Shown here one piece after another: positions 41,032-51,480 of a stretch of 64,000 nucleotides of DNA. This stretch comes from Phymatolithon calcareum (lineage: Eukaryota > Rhodophyta > Florideophyceae > Hapalidiales). Each line of letters starts with the position of its first letter. The stretch's first letter is position 1. The notes under the pieces were generated by a model. It worked only from the letters and a program-made list of their open reading frames with translations, was not told the DNA's origin and made no database searches. Position numbers and translations under genes: made by a program. The stretch is from contig OZ345370.1 of NCBI GenBank assembly GCA_977006965.1, positions 1,922,001 to 1,986,000 on the forward strand. The letters are read 5' to 3'.

Positions 41032-41986
41032 CTGGGCCAATTCTTCCTCGAGGAGGTATTGGCTGTTGACTAGGCAGAAGAGTTTCTAAGATTAGAAATC
41101 TTTCCTCAATCTACTCCCACCATGTAGATGTGAAACTTGTATAAATCATTATCCTGTTCTTACTTCAGCCACTTTTTTCTTCCCATAAGATCCAGCGTAC
41201 TTTTAATTTCCACGAGATGTCGTCCTCAGGAAAAACATTGCTTGCAAATGCGTCGTTTTTAAAGAATGTCCTGCGCCAGTCGAATCATGAGCAGTTCCAC
41301 GCATCCGATCCCTTTCTGTTAATACGTCACATGAAAAACTTCATTCTGTAGTGTTATATGTGGTGTATCTGGAGTGGGCGAGATAGTACTATTATACAGG
41401 TCTAGCCATTCAAGGTACGAGGAAGATATTTTAATCCAAACATAAAAGCGAAAAGCACTAATTCGGCAGATATCTGAGAGGGCACAAACCTATTCTGGGA
41501 AGGTTCAAGTAGCAGAAGTTTTGTACAAGCGCTTGCCTGCAGCAATTCCTGTATCGAATATCTCTGCGAAGGCGTGAATTCGCAAGAGTCGATACGGCGC
41601 CAGTCTAATATAAGCCACCGTCGTAAATCGGCAAAAGAAGAGCACATGAGCCCGCTTGCGGCAGTACCGGCTGAGAGAAGGGATGTGCAGATGCGAGGGC
41701 AAATAGGTGCAAAGCGGTATATAGGCCAGTGTCAACACCAATCGTACGGATCAGATCGAATCTCTGCATCAACCAACTTGCCCAGTCCTGTAGCCATTTT
41801 AATGGTAATGCTAATGTATGGGACCTGAAGTGCTGCGCGAACGCGTCCCGAGTGAACCTAAGAGCGCCGATACAATTTCCAATCTAGAAATCGTTTCTCA
41901 ACCAGAGGTTCATCCTACAGGGAGTATGAAAACCAGAGCTCCTCGCTCTCTAACATATAACTTAAAGCAATTAGTGAGTTCTTCTT
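41032..41986. other. No gene recognised
   Basis: Short motif-free frames on both strands only (for example 41402-41828). Nothing else seen. Confidence 0.45.
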
Positions 41987-42060
41987 GAAGTTCTGGGTTT
42001 GCGAATTATGTGAATGAGAATAATTATTCTCATTCACCTCGTTCGCATACACAGAACTTC
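41987..42060. repeat. 74-bp near-perfect palindrome
   Basis: The core 42010-42037 is a perfect 28-bp palindrome (half-site GTGAATGAGAATAA). Outside it the arms GAAGTTCTGGGTTTGCGAA (41987-42005) and TTCGCATACACAGAACTTC (42042-42060) pair with two mismatches. The full unit would extrude as a cruciform or fold as a long RNA hairpin. It resembles a compact foldback/MITE. Confidence 0.8.
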
Positions 42061-42219
42061 TGTTATAGGTTATTCTCAATTCTTTATAAAAACGTATACC
42101 AGTATCACAATAGGCTTCATAGTTGGGTCGCAGGCTTCTGATTAATAGATATATCTCAACTCATCGTATCTAAACTAACGACTGTATCGAGCTTGAATGC
42201 ATCAATGTCGCAGCTTTGA

Positions 42220-43330
42220 GGTTAGGGATAAGCACCTTTGGAAAAGAGGGGATATGTGATTTCTTTATTAAGAGCTCCCGAAACCTCAATATGAGTAACA
42301 GGGAAGCTTCTTACTTTCTTTCGTGTGCGTCTCACTCTACTCTCTTAAAAATCTCCTTAATTCGAATTTCTCTTCCCGTTAGGGCCAGCTCCCGGCCAAT
42401 TTACAGGGCTTCGACAACCCACATCCCTACACATCAGAGTAATCACTCTCCAGAAATCGGACCCCCCCCCGCGTGACACATGAATCTGGACTAATTTCCT
42501 CCTGGAGGACCCTCAGGGGACCAGGGGTGGGTTTTTGTAGACCACCGAACCGTGCAACAGCCACCATAAGAACTCTCAACCGGACAGAATCAAGCCCAAT
42601 GTTCTTAGTACCCGAAAGGATACACAAGCGTTAACATATGCGTTGGTAACTTTTAAATAAACACTCCCTCTTCTTTCTTTCAATCTTTATTACGGAAAGC
42701 TCGCTCACGCAGATGGTGAGCGACTGAGGCTGTTCGAAAACAGTTTCTCATTGTTCAGAAATTTGAGTTCGTCTATGGGTCTCTCACGGCATAGTTCCTC
42801 TACGGTCTTGGTACCTACTCGTCCAATAAACTTGCGCCTGGAGGCAGAACGTCAACCACAGCGTAGCAATAGATGTTCAACTGTTACTCCCTCTTCTTCT
42901 TCCCTTGCGGGTACTAGTGAGTCTTTTGCATTCATATTCAGCCTCGTGATCCATTTCCGTGGTTCGTAGTGCTTGTTTGAGCACTAAGAGCTCAATCAAA
43001 GCATCGGTTCCAAAGTATGTCGCGAAGGTCGATTTTCTCCACAGAGGGGCTCTGATGAAAATCACTCTTAGGCACATCAGACGCATGTTTCTGTTAATTA
43101 TATGTAGTACTCCTGTTAGCTTGTTCGGCTAGTCTATGGGGGTTTATTATTCGCCCTTCTTCTTCCTCCTTCCAGCCTTTAACAATTTCTTTTACTCGGC
43201 GCTTCTTCGACACCATGCCGTCTTCCGCGGATTTTAGCGCTTCTCTAGCGTCCTCCTCTGCTCTGAGATACACAATATGCTTTGATATGTCTGCAAAATA
43301 CTCTTCTCTTCCTCCAGAGACAAGAAACAA
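42220..43330 (-). mobile_element. LINE copy (post-reverse-transcriptase region to 3' tail), itself interrupted
   Basis: Minus-strand order matches 28990-29430: EDGMVSKKRRVKEIVKGW and EEEEGR (43094-43330), then ATTTTCATCAGAGCCCCTCT and CACGAGGCTGAATATGAATG (about 42930-43050), then, after an interruption, GGGAAGAGAAATTCGAATTA and the tail gggagctcttaataaagaaa (about 42240-42390). The interruption contains another LINE fragment (42676-42885) and a short plus-strand LINE tail (gtaacttttaaataaaca, 42647-42663). A run of 10 C lies at 42463-42472. Confidence 0.75.
42676..42885 (-). mobile_element. Nested LINE 3' fragment with perfect 13-bp TSD
   Basis: This 210-bp insert is the complement of the 15566-15770 type sequence (GTTGAACATCTATTGCTACG, then AATTTCTGAACAATGAGAAA, tail aataaagattgaaagaaag). 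ACTCCCTCTTCTT occurs at both ends (42663-42675 and 42886-42898). It interrupts the older LINE of the previous entry, so the order of insertion is readable. Confidence 0.88.
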
Positions 43331-43799
43331 GGAATGACAGGTTACTCAGTTTCGCATTCAGTCGCTATTTTTCTCAAAATGTACGGAAAATTTGAAGACC
43401 TCTCGATGAGAAGCACTTCATACTCCAACGCCGATTACCAGAGTTAGAGTGGTATAAATGCGACAGCATTTGAGCACAACAATGAGTCAGATGGCAGTCG
43501 GAAGAGATATCAACAGCTTTTGATAGGCTAAGCATGCCCTAGGGAGCGAACAGAGAGAAGTGGTCGGTGTAGGCGAGGCGCCATGCCGGGTCTCCGTTTT
43601 ACGAAACCAACGGCCACGGATGACCGCGTCGAACTGTAGAGCGACGACGATCTTCTGCAACGCAGAGCACGCTAATATACTCTCTTTTTGTTCTCAACTG
43701 TTTATTGGTGTTTTTGCCCAAAGCAAATATCATTCATTGGAGTTCCAGATACAGTTGCGAAGTTAGTTGCAAAACAGCAACTAGTTTTTGAGCCAACAG
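43331..43799. other. Downstream region of the phosphoesterase gene
   Basis: No gene recognised. It should contain the 3' UTR and polyadenylation region of the minus-strand gene that ends at 43800. Confidence 0.4.
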
Positions 43800-44732
43800 T
43801 CACTTCATCAATGCTGGATTCGGCAGCTTGGTCACACTAAAGATCCCAGGGGCGTTAGTATCCACACCAATCTCGACTGCATGCATATTTTGCGCCCCGA
43901 ACACTTCGACTGACATCAAGTTTTGGGCTTTTTCCGGGAATGGGCGCAGCTGCCGGTACACATGACTGTCTCCATACAGCATTAGAATCGGCTTTCCGAA
44001 CGCCGCAGCTTCTTCCTGCAACAGCTCGCCAAAGTTCTTGAACCCTGAGTGACGCAACCATTTCTCATCTTTGAAGTCCCAGTCAAACTCAAACATGTCT
44101 GCGTGGATGCCGAGTACAATTGCCTTCTTGTTCTTTGCCATAGCGAAACTCTCCTTGAGCCATTTCAGGTTCGCCATATCGCGCTTGAAGAACTCGTTCA
44201 CAGCGTTGATGTCACGGATCTCAAAATTGTTGTTGGAGCCCACAACATGAGCGGTGATGAACATGACGTCCTTGAACACGACCCTGGCGTTCTCGGGATA
44301 TCCCATACTTTCCTGACTCATGACGGAGATGGGACGTTTTCCGAAGGAGAACGATGAGTTTGAGAAAAACGTCTTGCGCAGAAAACGCAGTCGTTCGATC
44401 GGGTAGAACTCGCCTGCTGCTGGTCGGTGACAATCTGTCCACTCGTTGTCACCTGGAGTGTAAAGCGTGGGCGCCGAGAATGAATTAAGGAAATTGAGTT
44501 GGTCGATCAGTGCCTGGTCCGAACACAGTGTGGAGCCGGACTTGATGTCGCCGACATGTACCACGAGCGATGGGGACTTCTTGTTCACTGCACGGATCAG
44601 CGCCTTGTATGGTTCATACACATCTTCTGGCTTTCCATACGGCATGTCACCTAATGCCACAAAGGTGAACTTGCTAGCGGCGACTGCCGAAGCGGCTAAA
44701 GCGAATGCGAGTGCATAAATCACTGTTGTCAT
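43800..44732 (-). CDS. Secreted calcineurin-like metallophosphoesterase
   Basis: 310 residues, intron-free. Residues 1-19 (MTTVIYALAFALAASAVAAS) form a classical signal peptide with an AXA-type cleavage site. The metal-binding motifs of the family are in order: LGDMPYG (Asp29, in place of the usual DxH), VHVGDIKSG (Asp62), YTPGDNEWTD (GDNE, Asp95-Asn96), GIHAD (His210) and YGDSHVYR (Asp255, His257). The protein therefore probably coordinates two metals and hydrolyses phosphoesters in the secretory pathway, wall or outside the cell; its substrate cannot be read from sequence. The absence of the first-motif His (GDMPY) also occurs in some bacterial and algal members known to me only by general pattern. 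Coding is continuous and GC-rich, so it is a live host gene. Confidence 0.85.
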   Translation of the reverse strand: MTTVIYALAFALAASAVAASKFTFVALGDMPYGKPEDVYEPYKALIRAVNKKSPSLVVHVGDIKSGSTLCSDQALIDQLNFLNSFSAPTLYTPGDNEWTDCHRPAAGEFYPIERLRFLRKTFFSNSSFSFGKRPISVMSQESMGYPENARVVFKDVMFITAHVVGSNNNFEIRDINAVNEFFKRDMANLKWLKESFAMAKNKKAIVLGIHADMFEFDWDFKDEKWLRHSGFKNFGELLQEEAAAFGKPILMLYGDSHVYRQLRPFPEKAQNLMSVEVFGAQNMHAVEIGVDTNAPGIFSVTKLPNPALMK

Positions 44733-47669
44733 GACGAGTAACTTTCGGTGTGCTGCGCGGAGAAGCTCTCCTCGGCTGGAGGATGTGGCAGAAGATGAGG
44801 CGGTAACACATAATATGTACTACCGCCTCATGTTCTACCATTATTGCTTTGTCCTCTCTCCGTCATAGTTATTCGCAGTCCTTTGGCGTGAGAAACAATG
44901 CTACTGGGGAGCAAATTCTTCTTGCCAATGTATGCTACTGCTTATTGGCTGAGATTGCTGCATTGACATACAGTATTGTAAACTGTAAAGCCATCTATGA
45001 GAAAATTTCGTTCAGATGGACTTACGTGTAATGGCGGTACGCCGATTGGAATTCGTATCTGCCGACAAGACTCCACACTCCATAACAAAACTTGAATAGC
45101 AGAAATAATTCAGTCTTCGGGTACGAATTCGGGAATCTTTCCACGACGTGTTCACCCCTCGTTGAATTCGTCAAGGTAGGTACTGTCACAGGAAAAGGTG
45201 TACTCCGACAGGTATGTGCTGTCACAGATAAAGTTGTACTCCAACAGGATCGCGGATCGTGGAACCACCGCGTTTGTTCCGGGTGGTATCGAATCGTATT
45301 TCGAGCCGCAGGAAGAGGAGAAGGAGTGTTTTTCTACAGTAATTACCTAGGAGAAGTAACACTCTGCCGCAATCTAAATAGAAGATAATTCAGCAATAAA
45401 GCAATGCCTTGCGAGCCTCATGAGGGAGAAAGCAGTTTACATTCATACACTGTATGATCATACATACTCCAACAGGATAATTTCGGCTGGTCTGTAGCCA
45501 TGTTTTTTGTAGTATCTCAAACGTTAATCAATATCAGCATGACGCTGATGTTGGACAATGAGAGCTCCGGGACGCCGTTTCAGGGGATTGGACATGAATA
45601 CGATTAAAGTCGACATTAGCTTTGCTGCTCGTGAAAGAAAGTTAGAGATTTTTTTTGAAGGGTCCGGACGAATCGGGTGGTGCGCACGTTCGGAAACGAG
45701 GAAGTCGCTGAATTTCTACGCTTGAAAACTGAGGTCTATTTGTGTCGAATGTGAGCAACAGATGTCCATCTACCTCTCCTCCGAAATGCTAGATCTTATG
45801 ATTATTGTGCCACGGCACCCCCTAGAGAGTTTAGGATATCACAAGTCACCGCTGTGCAGTGCCATCATGAGAGAGAGTTGCCACGACAAATACCACCATT
45901 GCAGCGAGGACAGCTGGGGTTGATTTACTTCTGCATGTGTGCCAACAATGCGAAGTAGTTTTGTCCAGCTTGTACATTGTTTTCCGCAAATTGCGATTCA
46001 GAGATGTTCTCCAGTTGGCCATCACTATGGGGCTCTCTTGGAGTGATCGAATGTCGCTGTTCTATTTTTCGCGTCGACCCGAAAAAGAAATAAACACTTT
46101 CGGATGGTGTGTGTTGAGGATTGGATGCGGTGCAGCATTTAATATCGATTCATTTAGTGCTCCATAGCTTGCTGTGCTGGCAGGGGCCTGATCATTTAGC
46201 GCATCCCAACAGTACACACCACTTACCGGAAGAGCTGTGGATAGTGAGTTGAGAAAAATCGTCTAGAAGTTCATCTGCTAACTCGTGTGGACCTTGTCCT
46301 GTCGGAAGGCATATGATTACGTTCGAGTCCAACAATGGTCGCCTGTCAGGATCTGACATGCAGGTGCAAAAGTTTCTTGGTCTTCCGCGGGTGGGAAATA
46401 TCTGCAGTGGCTCGCGGGTCTCCAATGCGATTGTCTCCGCGTACAGAATCTTGCGATCGATGTCGTCTCAATTGAAATAGGAAGATCGTGGAACAAGTAT
46501 AGAGGTTTAATGAATGTAAATGGAATGCTTTAGATCAGAAGTAAGGTACATCTCAGTTCTTCAGGCTTGCTCTGCAAGGATGAGCTGTCTTTCCCTTAGA
46601 TAGAGAATCAGAATTCCAACGAAGTAGAATGGCAGAAAGTGCTGCTCTTGCTACTGGCAACAACATTGCCAGCAGGAGCACGACCGTGACTTTTAGACCC
46701 GTTTCCAAGTCAGCATTAGTCGTCTACACTTTCAAGCATTCAGATATGCGGCACAAAAAACCCTGGTACATATTCGTGCCGCCTGTATGATACAGGTGGT
46801 CTGTCGTCTAATTACACCAAGTTTATTGCATTTTGTGGAACCAGAAAAATAGTGTAAATTCGAAAATAGTGTAGGCTGCACTATCCATGTGAGGTTACCT
46901 AATGTAGTTGGAAGATAAAAACTTGAACACGTGTGAGCTTTTACCATCAACACTTATTGGCGAAATCTCACATTTGGTCCTGAAGTGCTTAACTATGTTT
47001 TATTCTTGGAAGATGTTCTGCGGAGGTGATTGAGTTGCCGTAATGCAAAGTGTACGACTCGAAAATTTCGATAAAGATCTAAAAAATATGCGGGCGAGAA
47101 GTCTCCATGAGACGATAATCCACTCGAAGGAGGACAACGAGTGCAGTACGACCGGCCGTTCACACTGGCAGTAATCGATAGGAGATAAGTATTGTAAGTC
47201 ACGATAGCAAGTTCTGACAACAAGTAAAGTCGGACCGAGACTTTTGGCGCATACAATCCTTTTCAGCCCACGCTGCCATCGGAACTATGTTTCTCAGCCA
47301 ATTCATGCTCTGGTTGGATGACATGTTTTCAGTCGAATTCTATTCGCTCGAAAAAATGATGCAATAGCTTCATTGAGTACTGTGCGTCGAAGTCAGAAGG
47401 GTGAGATGAAGGAAGGGTCACTGGAGCTGTAAACAAATGCAGTGCATCCAAAGAGCTGAGCACCAGTTGGCACTTAATCATTTGCGATGTTCGAAAAACA
47501 AATACATCATTGGATAGTCGCTCTGTGAATCAGATGTTCTTGATCTACCCTAACATCTGTGGCCTGAATGTCGGATCTCCTCCCATCCTGACGAGCTCGC
47601 CGTCGCCGCTGAGCGACATCTTCCAAAGACGGACTTCAGCGACGAACAGAGCTCCCGAGGTGGCATTAT
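44733..47669. other. Large intergenic region
   Basis: Nearly 3 kb without a supported gene. It holds repeat E (45290-45465). Frames at 45092-45388, 45937-46167 and 46993-47256 are short and motif-free. The last few hundred bases contain a different open frame (47510-47956) overlapping the DUF819 gene in another phase, which I regard as a shadow. Confidence 0.45.
45290..45465 (+). repeat. Repeat family E, copy 1
   Basis: TAATTACCTAG(G/C)AGAA, then GAAGAT(A/G)ATTCAGCAATAAAG, then CAATGCCTTGCGAGCCTCAT and GGGAGAAAGCAGTTTACA match 61865-62030 in the same order. Contains an AATAAA. It could be a retroelement 3' end or LTR. Confidence 0.65.
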
Positions 47670-49004
47670 GTGATGCTTCTACGGCGGAGGCGAACCTGTG
47701 CCGCAACTTTCGTATCCTTTCCGTCGGGTATTCTTTTCCATCGGCTGGCGGCACAAAAGTCATACCGTCGCGCAGCCCCGCGTTGCGCTCTCCCGTCTTT
47801 GAGCGGCTGGTCAGCGCTCGCAATCTCTTGCGGGGTCGGTCTTCTGACCCAACGCGCGCGCTTTATTCCCGACGCTCTGCGTGGTGCTCCGACATCCTTC
47901 TTGACCGCGGCCGTGCTGCGATCACTTGTCGGCATCGGTCTACAACCCGCCTGTGACGCAGTTCTCTCACACGCGCCGGCTGGAGTTGCCCTTCTACTCC
48001 TGACCGCAGCTTCCGGTCGCGCCGCGTCTTACAAAAAGCGGCACTCCCATGGCGGCTTGACAATTGCTTTTGCCATTGGCGCTATCGGCGCTGCGAGCGG
48101 CGCTGCACTAGGTGCCATCGTGCTGACACTTCTCGTGCCACGAGGACACGCCTTTCACCTAGTACCACACATTGCCGCACCGCTTGCGGGCGCTTTCGCG
48201 GCGACATATATTGGCGGTAGCCTCAACTTTGTCGCTGTCGTTGCGGCAACCGGGATCGGACGAAGCGTCCCGCATGCCGTCGCCGCCGCACTTTCTGCCG
48301 ATCTCGTACTTATGGCAGCGTACTTCGGTGCCCTGTTTGTACTTGCTTCTCGAGTTCGTCGTGATAAGCTTGTCGATTCGAGATTTGCAAGGGTGCGGCC
48401 AGTCCCTAAAATTTCGATTATTTCGAATTCCGCAGGCATCGCCGCACGTAGTCAGGCTGTTTCAAACACAAATGATGTCATAGGCAAGGCAGTCTTCTCA
48501 TGCGCAGTCCCAGCAGTCGCGTGGATGATTTTTGAATTTGCGCAGCTTGTTGCTCGTACATTTGCTCTTGGTGCCGGTTCTGATGTGCTTCTTGTCACCG
48601 CCCTCTCTCTGGCCTTTCGCACGAAAATAGGTGGCCAAGTATCGAGGAGCGGAACACGAATCGCCGATTTATCTCTCCTACTTTTCTTTGCAGCTCTCGG
48701 CGGGTGTGTCACTGTGGGCGATATTGGAGTAGCAGGACTTCCAGTTGCTCTATTGTGTTTCATCACTCTTGCCGTGCATGCTCTGTTCATATATCTAGCA
48801 TGGAAAATGGCAAAGGTGAGACCGGAAGATTGCCTAGTCGCGAGTAACGCGAACATTGGAGGGCCAACGACTGCAGCAGCGTTTGCATCCGCTGAAGAGT
48901 GGGACGATCTGGTTGGACCGGCAGCATTTGTTGGAGCAGTAGGATATGCGGTTGCGACGCCGATTGCACTCTTGTTGCGTGCTGTCCTCCTATTGGTGTT
49001 GTAG
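47670..49004 (+). CDS. DUF819-family polytopic membrane protein (YjcL-like)
   Basis: 444 residues, intron-free. Residues 1-45 are Arg/Ser/Ala-rich without acidic residues (MMLLRRRRTCAATFVSFPSG), consistent with a plastid or mitochondrial targeting peptide. About ten hydrophobic segments follow. Family hallmarks are ATYIGGSLNFVAVVAATGIG (about residues 178-197), a transporter-like half repeat, and the C-terminal ASNANIGGPTTAAAFASAEE followed by LVGPAAFVGAVGYAVATPIA. These GGSLN and NANIGGPTTA signatures identify the DUF819 family, found in bacteria (YjcL) and in plastids of plants and algae. The fold resembles elevator-type ion/organic-acid transporters, but the substrate is unknown. The encoded length matches plant and algal homologues, so the gene seems complete. 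Confidence 0.88.
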   Translation: MMLLRRRRTCAATFVSFPSGILFHRLAAQKSYRRAAPRCALPSLSGWSALAISCGVGLLTQRARFIPDALRGAPTSFLTAAVLRSLVGIGLQPACDAVLSHAPAGVALLLLTAASGRAASYKKRHSHGGLTIAFAIGAIGAASGAALGAIVLTLLVPRGHAFHLVPHIAAPLAGAFAATYIGGSLNFVAVVAATGIGRSVPHAVAAALSADLVLMAAYFGALFVLASRVRRDKLVDSRFARVRPVPKISIISNSAGIAARSQAVSNTNDVIGKAVFSCAVPAVAWMIFEFAQLVARTFALGAGSDVLLVTALSLAFRTKIGGQVSRSGTRIADLSLLLFFAALGGCVTVGDIGVAGLPVALLCFITLAVHALFIYLAWKMAKVRPEDCLVASNANIGGPTTAAAFASAEEWDDLVGPAAFVGAVGYAVATPIALLLRAVLLLVL

Positions 49005-49689
49005 AACTTATTGCTCGTACAGCTCTCGTGCATTTTGCAACAGAAGTCTCGTCATTTGATAGAGTTTTCAAAATTCTCTCATGCGTTGAGCCTGTTCTCG
49101 GGGTGGTTTGGGACAGACCCGTGTCCCCTCCGTGCGTCTCCATAGAGGAAACTACCTCTGTGAAACTTTTCACAGTAAGATAATGGTCAAAGCGATGGCA
49201 GTGTGTTTTTCCAGTTCTTGGCTGTGCTTTTGGGGGTTTCGTCTTCCTGAAGAAATTCCTGAGGACTTCTTGGAGCACAACATGTGGTTGTACTTTCTGG
49301 CTCCAACCTTTTCCGGTGCGTCAGCCGAAGCTCTCCGTACTGACTTTCAGTTTGTTTCACACATGAAAGATAAATTTCTTGACGGCACTGTTGCCAAGTA
49401 CATATCCCGCGATTGAGTTGCGGCTCAAGCACATTGCAGAGTTGGCTCTGGTACAAGGATATCTCTCTTTTCGTTCTGGCAAACCGCTCGGGAAAGAATT
49501 TTTTCCAGCTCGGGACAATGGGCGTTAGCATGTCTTTATTTGCGTCTTTTTTATTTCCAGATTATGTTAGAGATAGACAAGGTGTACTCCACATCAAACG
49601 GCTCTCTAAGATGTTCCCGGGCTAGATGTCTTTTTGGGTGCTCCCGTAACATCGAGGTAGAGGTGCAGTACGTGTTGCTGCAGCCTTAC
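49005..49689. other. No supported gene
   Basis: A 102-codon frame at 49108-49416 (FRLPEEIPEDFLEHNMWLYF) is coding-like but motif-free, and might belong to the Sel1-type remnant that follows. Confidence 0.35.
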
Positions 49690-50070
49690 TTCAAAGCTTC
49701 TGCTAGTTTTGGTCACGCAAATCGGCTGAAGCGTTTGTTGGGAACTTTTTGTCAAACAAGACTCTCTAAACGTTGGCGAGCGAGAGGATGAGTTTGCACT
49801 CGGAATCGGAAAGCATAGAGAATGTCCAATTCAAGATTATGAGAGGGCGCTGAACTGCTACTCAAATGAAGTGAAACACGTTTACAATCTCCTCGGGTTA
49901 ATGTATCACCGAAGTGCTTAGGTATTCCATTCAACATATCTGAGGCAAGAAATCACTACTCGAAAGCGATAGAGCGTGACTGCAAGGAAGCCCTTTGCAA
50001 CATGTACGTTCTACGAAACGAAAATCAAGAGCAAGTATTTTCAATTGAAGTTTATTTTGGTGAAGTCTCC
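49690..50070 (+). pseudogene. Sel1/TPR-like repeat protein remnant
   Basis: Two helical repeats survive in adjoining frames: QDYERALNCYSNEVKHVYNL with LGLMYHRSA, and after a one-base shift ISEARNHYSKAIERDCKEAL with CNMYVLRNENQEQ. The A..YY.KAIE.D...AL.N.... pattern is that of Sel1-like tandem repeats. Frameshifts and stops show it is decayed. A similar scrap is at 56896-57267, suggesting a multi-copy Sel1 family with dead members. Confidence 0.5.
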
Positions 50071-51480
50071 GGATGATGTCCCCACTATTAGGCTCCGTGT
50101 CCTGAGGGACATCTACTTGACTTCTCGTATGTTGATTTCAAAGCACTCCTTCATCGTTCTCCATGTACTTGATGATGGTCTTGCGGAACAGAAAAAGCTC
50201 AATCTGTACACGTTTCATTCAGATATCCAATAAAGTGCTTCTAATATTATGACTGCGTGACGACGCATTGAGCAAAGTGTAGTGCACTCTGCGCCACCGA
50301 GAATCCACGTCTCTGATCGCCGAGCTCCTAACCGTGCACTCAGTGCTAAGAAGAGTTCTATTGACGACATTTGTGAGGAACGAGATGGGGCTCTGAGTTC
50401 TTTTATAGTAGAAAATCATCAATTACAATTTTGGAGCTGACCTAGATTCGAAGCGTGCTTGAAGAAATGACTAAAGAATGGACGAAGAATATTGCGAGAC
50501 AAGCCTTCCAAAAGCCCAATTTTTGCGAACTGCGAGAATATTATAGCCTTTCTCCGATACAGTACTGGGTGAGAAAGAGACCAATCATTCATCCTTATGA
50601 CTCATATACTGGTGACTCTCTTCCTCAGGAGCAATTTGACGAATCCCAGATGGTACGCAGTGCGGTACTTGGACGCGCACGCCACGTCCGAGGTGCCCTC
50701 AGCGCTATCGTATAAAAAATCTGTACAGCGCCTTACGGACAGTGCTGTGCGCCCCACCCAGGCTCTGTGCGCGGATGTAGATTTCTTCTCGAAAGCAGGT
50801 CCAATCGCAATTATCCGTACCACAGAATTCGCAGGGAGAATTCGCAGGGATCAGAAAAGGCCTCCGGTGCTTCTGCTTGGGCAGAAACCTTTCCACAGAT
50901 AGCTATGGTCGTATCGTTTTGCGCTTTGCGCGGGCACTCAAATGTAGGAAGGGCTGGTCTTCACTAAAAACGAGAGACGGACCCATTGGATGGGCCCACC
51001 ATCTAGATCGATCCGTAGTTGCTCTTTTCCGTTAAGGCATTGCCTTCCATCTACCAAATGAATGAGAAATTTTTCTGTTGAAGTAGATGTGCAGTCTGTA
51101 CTAATCGGCGCCGAATCTGGAGCAGGACCTGTCATACTGTGGTCACAACATTCGTCACAAGGTATTTTGCTGAAGATGTCACAGAGCGCTGCAACGTCAA
51201 AAAACAGTCCTTGTGGCAGACATTCCCGGACGTTCCCTTGCGAGGGAACTAAGGAAAGGGCCAATAAACGTCATATCTGGATTGCCGGCCGACCACTCGG
51301 ACAGCGATTAAGCGCGGGACCGCCATAGATTACTTACAGTACTCGTCTTAGCAAAACTTCATTGCGAAACGGCGGCTCATTGTCCGCAGTCGAGACCAGA
51401 GCCTCCTCAACAGCGCGAAAAAGGCTTTATACAAGCTTCAGAAGCTCTGAACGCCCTTTTTCCGTCTCTTTCGGTACGCC
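50071..51480. other. No gene recognised
   Basis: Frames at 50455-50902 and 50938-51328 are short and overlap on both strands. Part could be the lost 5' end of the piggyBac gene that follows, but no motif shows this. Confidence 0.4.

Noticed and set aside
47510-47956. 148-codon plus-strand frame overlapping the DUF819 gene
   Set aside because: It overlaps the real gene in another phase, is Ser/Arg-rich as expected for an out-of-frame reading, and has no motif.
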